Assembly (NCBI RefSeq): GCF_000332175.1
Contig: NZ_KB235914.1
Location: 1,551,368 to 1,615,367 of the forward strand
Length of the DNA: 64,000 nucleotides
Origin: Pseudanabaena sp. PCC 6802
Lineage (GTDB): Bacteria > Cyanobacteriota > Cyanobacteriia > Pseudanabaenales > Pseudanabaenaceae
Direction of reading: 5' to 3'
The notes beneath the pieces are model-generated. The model saw nothing but the letters and a program-made list of their open reading frames with translations, was not told the origin of the DNA and did not search any database. A program made the translations under genes and the position numbers. Shown one piece after another: positions 62,901 to 64,000 of the stretch. The first letter of the stretch is position 1. Every line of letters starts with the position of its first letter.

Positions 62901-63293
62901 TCAAAACTCCAGTTTTTGAACTTCGTAACGAATACTGACATCGTTCACTTTGGTTTCACGTGTAAATATACGAGTAGATTCGGGATGTTGGATTATTAAA
63001 TTGTGATCGCCCTGCCAAATGACATTCAGTTTGGGATAATACTTGATGACAAAAGTATTACTGCTCTTGTTGGTAGGAAGTACTGCATCTGCATTAAGAA
63101 TGGAGACTTGGGTACTGCCACCATCAGTTGCGCCGCAGTCCCGCTCAAATACAACTGCTTTCCTCGTACGATCTGGGGAGGCGATCTCTCTTATAACCTT
63201 ATTACTACACACGAAAAGACTGCAACTGTTTAAGCCCCAGACCATTACTATGAAAATTGGTAAGTTTCCCCAATGATTTTTTTTAATTCCCAT
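62901..63293 (-). CDS. Small exported or lipoprotein-like protein (DUF5412-like)
   Basis: 130 residues. A hydrophobic N-terminus (LPIFIVMVWGLNSCSLFVC) contains a possible lipobox cysteine (LNSC). The soluble part has IREIASPDRTRKAVVFERDCGATDGGSTQVSIL, which recalls the DUF5412-type family in which the phrase SPDGKYKAV...DCGAT recurs; assignment from memory, so tentative. It has no evident operon partner, although the globin gene lies upstream on the same strand, 35 bp away. Confidence 0.65.
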   Translation of the reverse strand: MGIKKNHWGNLPIFIVMVWGLNSCSLFVCSNKVIREIASPDRTRKAVVFERDCGATDGGSTQVSILNADAVLPTNKSSNTFVIKYYPKLNVIWQGDHNLIIQHPESTRIFTRETKVNDVSIRYEVQKLEF

Positions 63294-63328
63294 ACCTCGT
63301 CGGTCTGTGTTTGTCAGGACTACAGATA

Positions 63329-63754
63329 TCAGGAGGCTCCTTCCCGTAAGCCTTCAGCTAGAAGTTGCATAACTATAGCATAGGCCTCCGACCAGGCGCG
63401 TTCTGTTGCGATAGTCCAATTGCTAACATTAGAATCGGCAAATGTTGCAAGCAAGGCTTTTTCAAAAAGGTACAAATTCTCTTCTTTGACTCCATAACGA
63501 ACGTGGCGGGCACCCAATCCTCTAAGAGTTGAAGCTAGCATAGCTGGCTTTTCTAAATTTCTTACCACCAGAGTTAGCGCCGATATCAACATCTTTTTTT
63601 GTTCGTCCATGTTTGTCTTGGCAAACAACGGCTGTAATTGCGGCTCCAGGCGAAAGAGATTGACGTAGAAACGAGATGCAAACTCATCTTTTTGTTTCAA
63701 GATCTCGTCAAAGCTTTGTTCGATTGCCCGGACGGATTGGGCTGCAATAGACAT
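63329..63754 (-). CDS. Single-domain globin
   Basis: 141 residues, the length of a three-on-three bacterial globin of the Vitreoscilla/flavohemoglobin type. FYVNLFRLEPQLQPLFAKTNMDEQKKML (CD-E region with F44 and Q52) and the proximal histidine H84 in LRGLGARHVRYGVKEENLYLFEKALL are present. There is no reductase domain. It probably binds O2 or NO; physiological role unknown. Start ATG 63754 after GAGGAAATTCAAAG. Confidence 0.88.
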   Translation of the reverse strand: MSIAAQSVRAIEQSFDEILKQKDEFASRFYVNLFRLEPQLQPLFAKTNMDEQKKMLISALTLVVRNLEKPAMLASTLRGLGARHVRYGVKEENLYLFEKALLATFADSNVSNWTIATERAWSEAYAIVMQLLAEGLREGAS

Positions 63755-63949
63755 CTTTGAATTTCCTCAAATAAAACAATTACATCTATTTTGCCCAAAT
63801 TGCTAGGATTATATCAGGGCAACCATGCTTGTCAAAAACATATATACACTGTGGCGCAACCATACAGAGTCTTTTTTCATGAAATTTTGCAAAATCTTAA
63901 GCTTTCCGATCGTTTCAAATTGCCGGAAGGCGATCCATAATTTAGAAAT

Positions 63950-64000
63950 ATGGCAGGCAGCAACCGATCGCTGCTAAATCCCTACATATCGCGGATATTG
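63950..64000 (+). CDS. Possible start of a gene cut by the right edge
   Basis: A frame opens at ATG 63950 (MAGSNRSLLNPYISRIL) and remains open to the window end. Only 17 codons are visible and there is no well-placed ribosome-binding site, so this is tentative. The 195-bp region before it contains no other feature I can support. Confidence 0.25.
   Translation, partial: MAGSNRSLLNPYISRIL

Overview
The window is chromosomal DNA from a filamentous-type or Leptolyngbya/Pseudanabaena-like cyanobacterium. The evidence is photosynthesis genes (psbI, plant-type ferredoxin, an H subunit and the I subunit of Mg-chelatase, the NDH-1 assembly factor CRR6, the zwf-opcA pair), an NtcA box in front of an ammonium transporter, and very frequent copies of the cyanobacterial octamer GCGATCGC inside and between genes. 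The genus assignment is inference.

Layout. 1-5.2 kb (minus strand): the N-terminal 498 residues of a Tc-toxin B subunit (SpvB/TcdB type) run off the left edge. Upstream of it lie a small membrane protein, a double-FHA flavoprotein and an FHA/zinc-ribbon protein. 5.2-8.5 kb: a decay zone with an internally deleted IS1380-type transposase, a CBS-domain protein, a recombinase-like remnant and an internally deleted adenylate kinase. 8.6-16.5 kb: ferredoxin, thioredoxin, a small tyrosine phosphatase, an ABC exporter, psbI, amt with its NtcA promoter, rlmD and a lone sugar-type ABC permease. 16.8-19.9 kb: secreted small proteins and a GAF histidine kinase. 20.0-25.4 kb: a co-directional oxidoreductase group (SDR, aquaporin, NDH-2, DoxX, GMC oxidoreductase), followed by an intact insertion sequence with perfect ends and a 6-bp target duplication.

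27-35.5 kb: UvrD-type helicase, surE, crr6, csaB, a long repeat-filled spacer, a coiled-coil/winged-helix protein, a MoaD/ThiS-like carrier and CorA. 35.7-42.2 kb: a 1408-residue CBS/PAS/GAF hybrid histidine kinase, a mercuric-reductase-like flavoprotein and a metallophosphoesterase. 42.2-51.5 kb: a BchH-type chelatase H subunit, an alpha/beta hydrolase, a PPOX-family flavoprotein with a TetR regulator and a divergent glutathione S-transferase, a small membrane protein and chlI. 51.5-59.9 kb: a Ser/Thr kinase, then a leader-peptidase ABC export cassette (HTH protein, cNMP-binding/C39/ABC protein, HlyD adaptor, parvulin-like protein) with no visible peptide substrate. 60.1-63.8 kb: zwf-opcA, a small lipoprotein-like protein and a globin.

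Two families of short palindromic elements are scattered through the spacers. One is 113 bp with TATAGCGGTTTTCA-type ends; four copies have exactly that length and a fifth has a 44-bp insertion. The other is about 100-105 bp with TATAGCTATAGCC-type ends. Neither encodes protein and both look like non-autonomous mobile elements. No tRNA, rRNA or CRISPR array was recognised.
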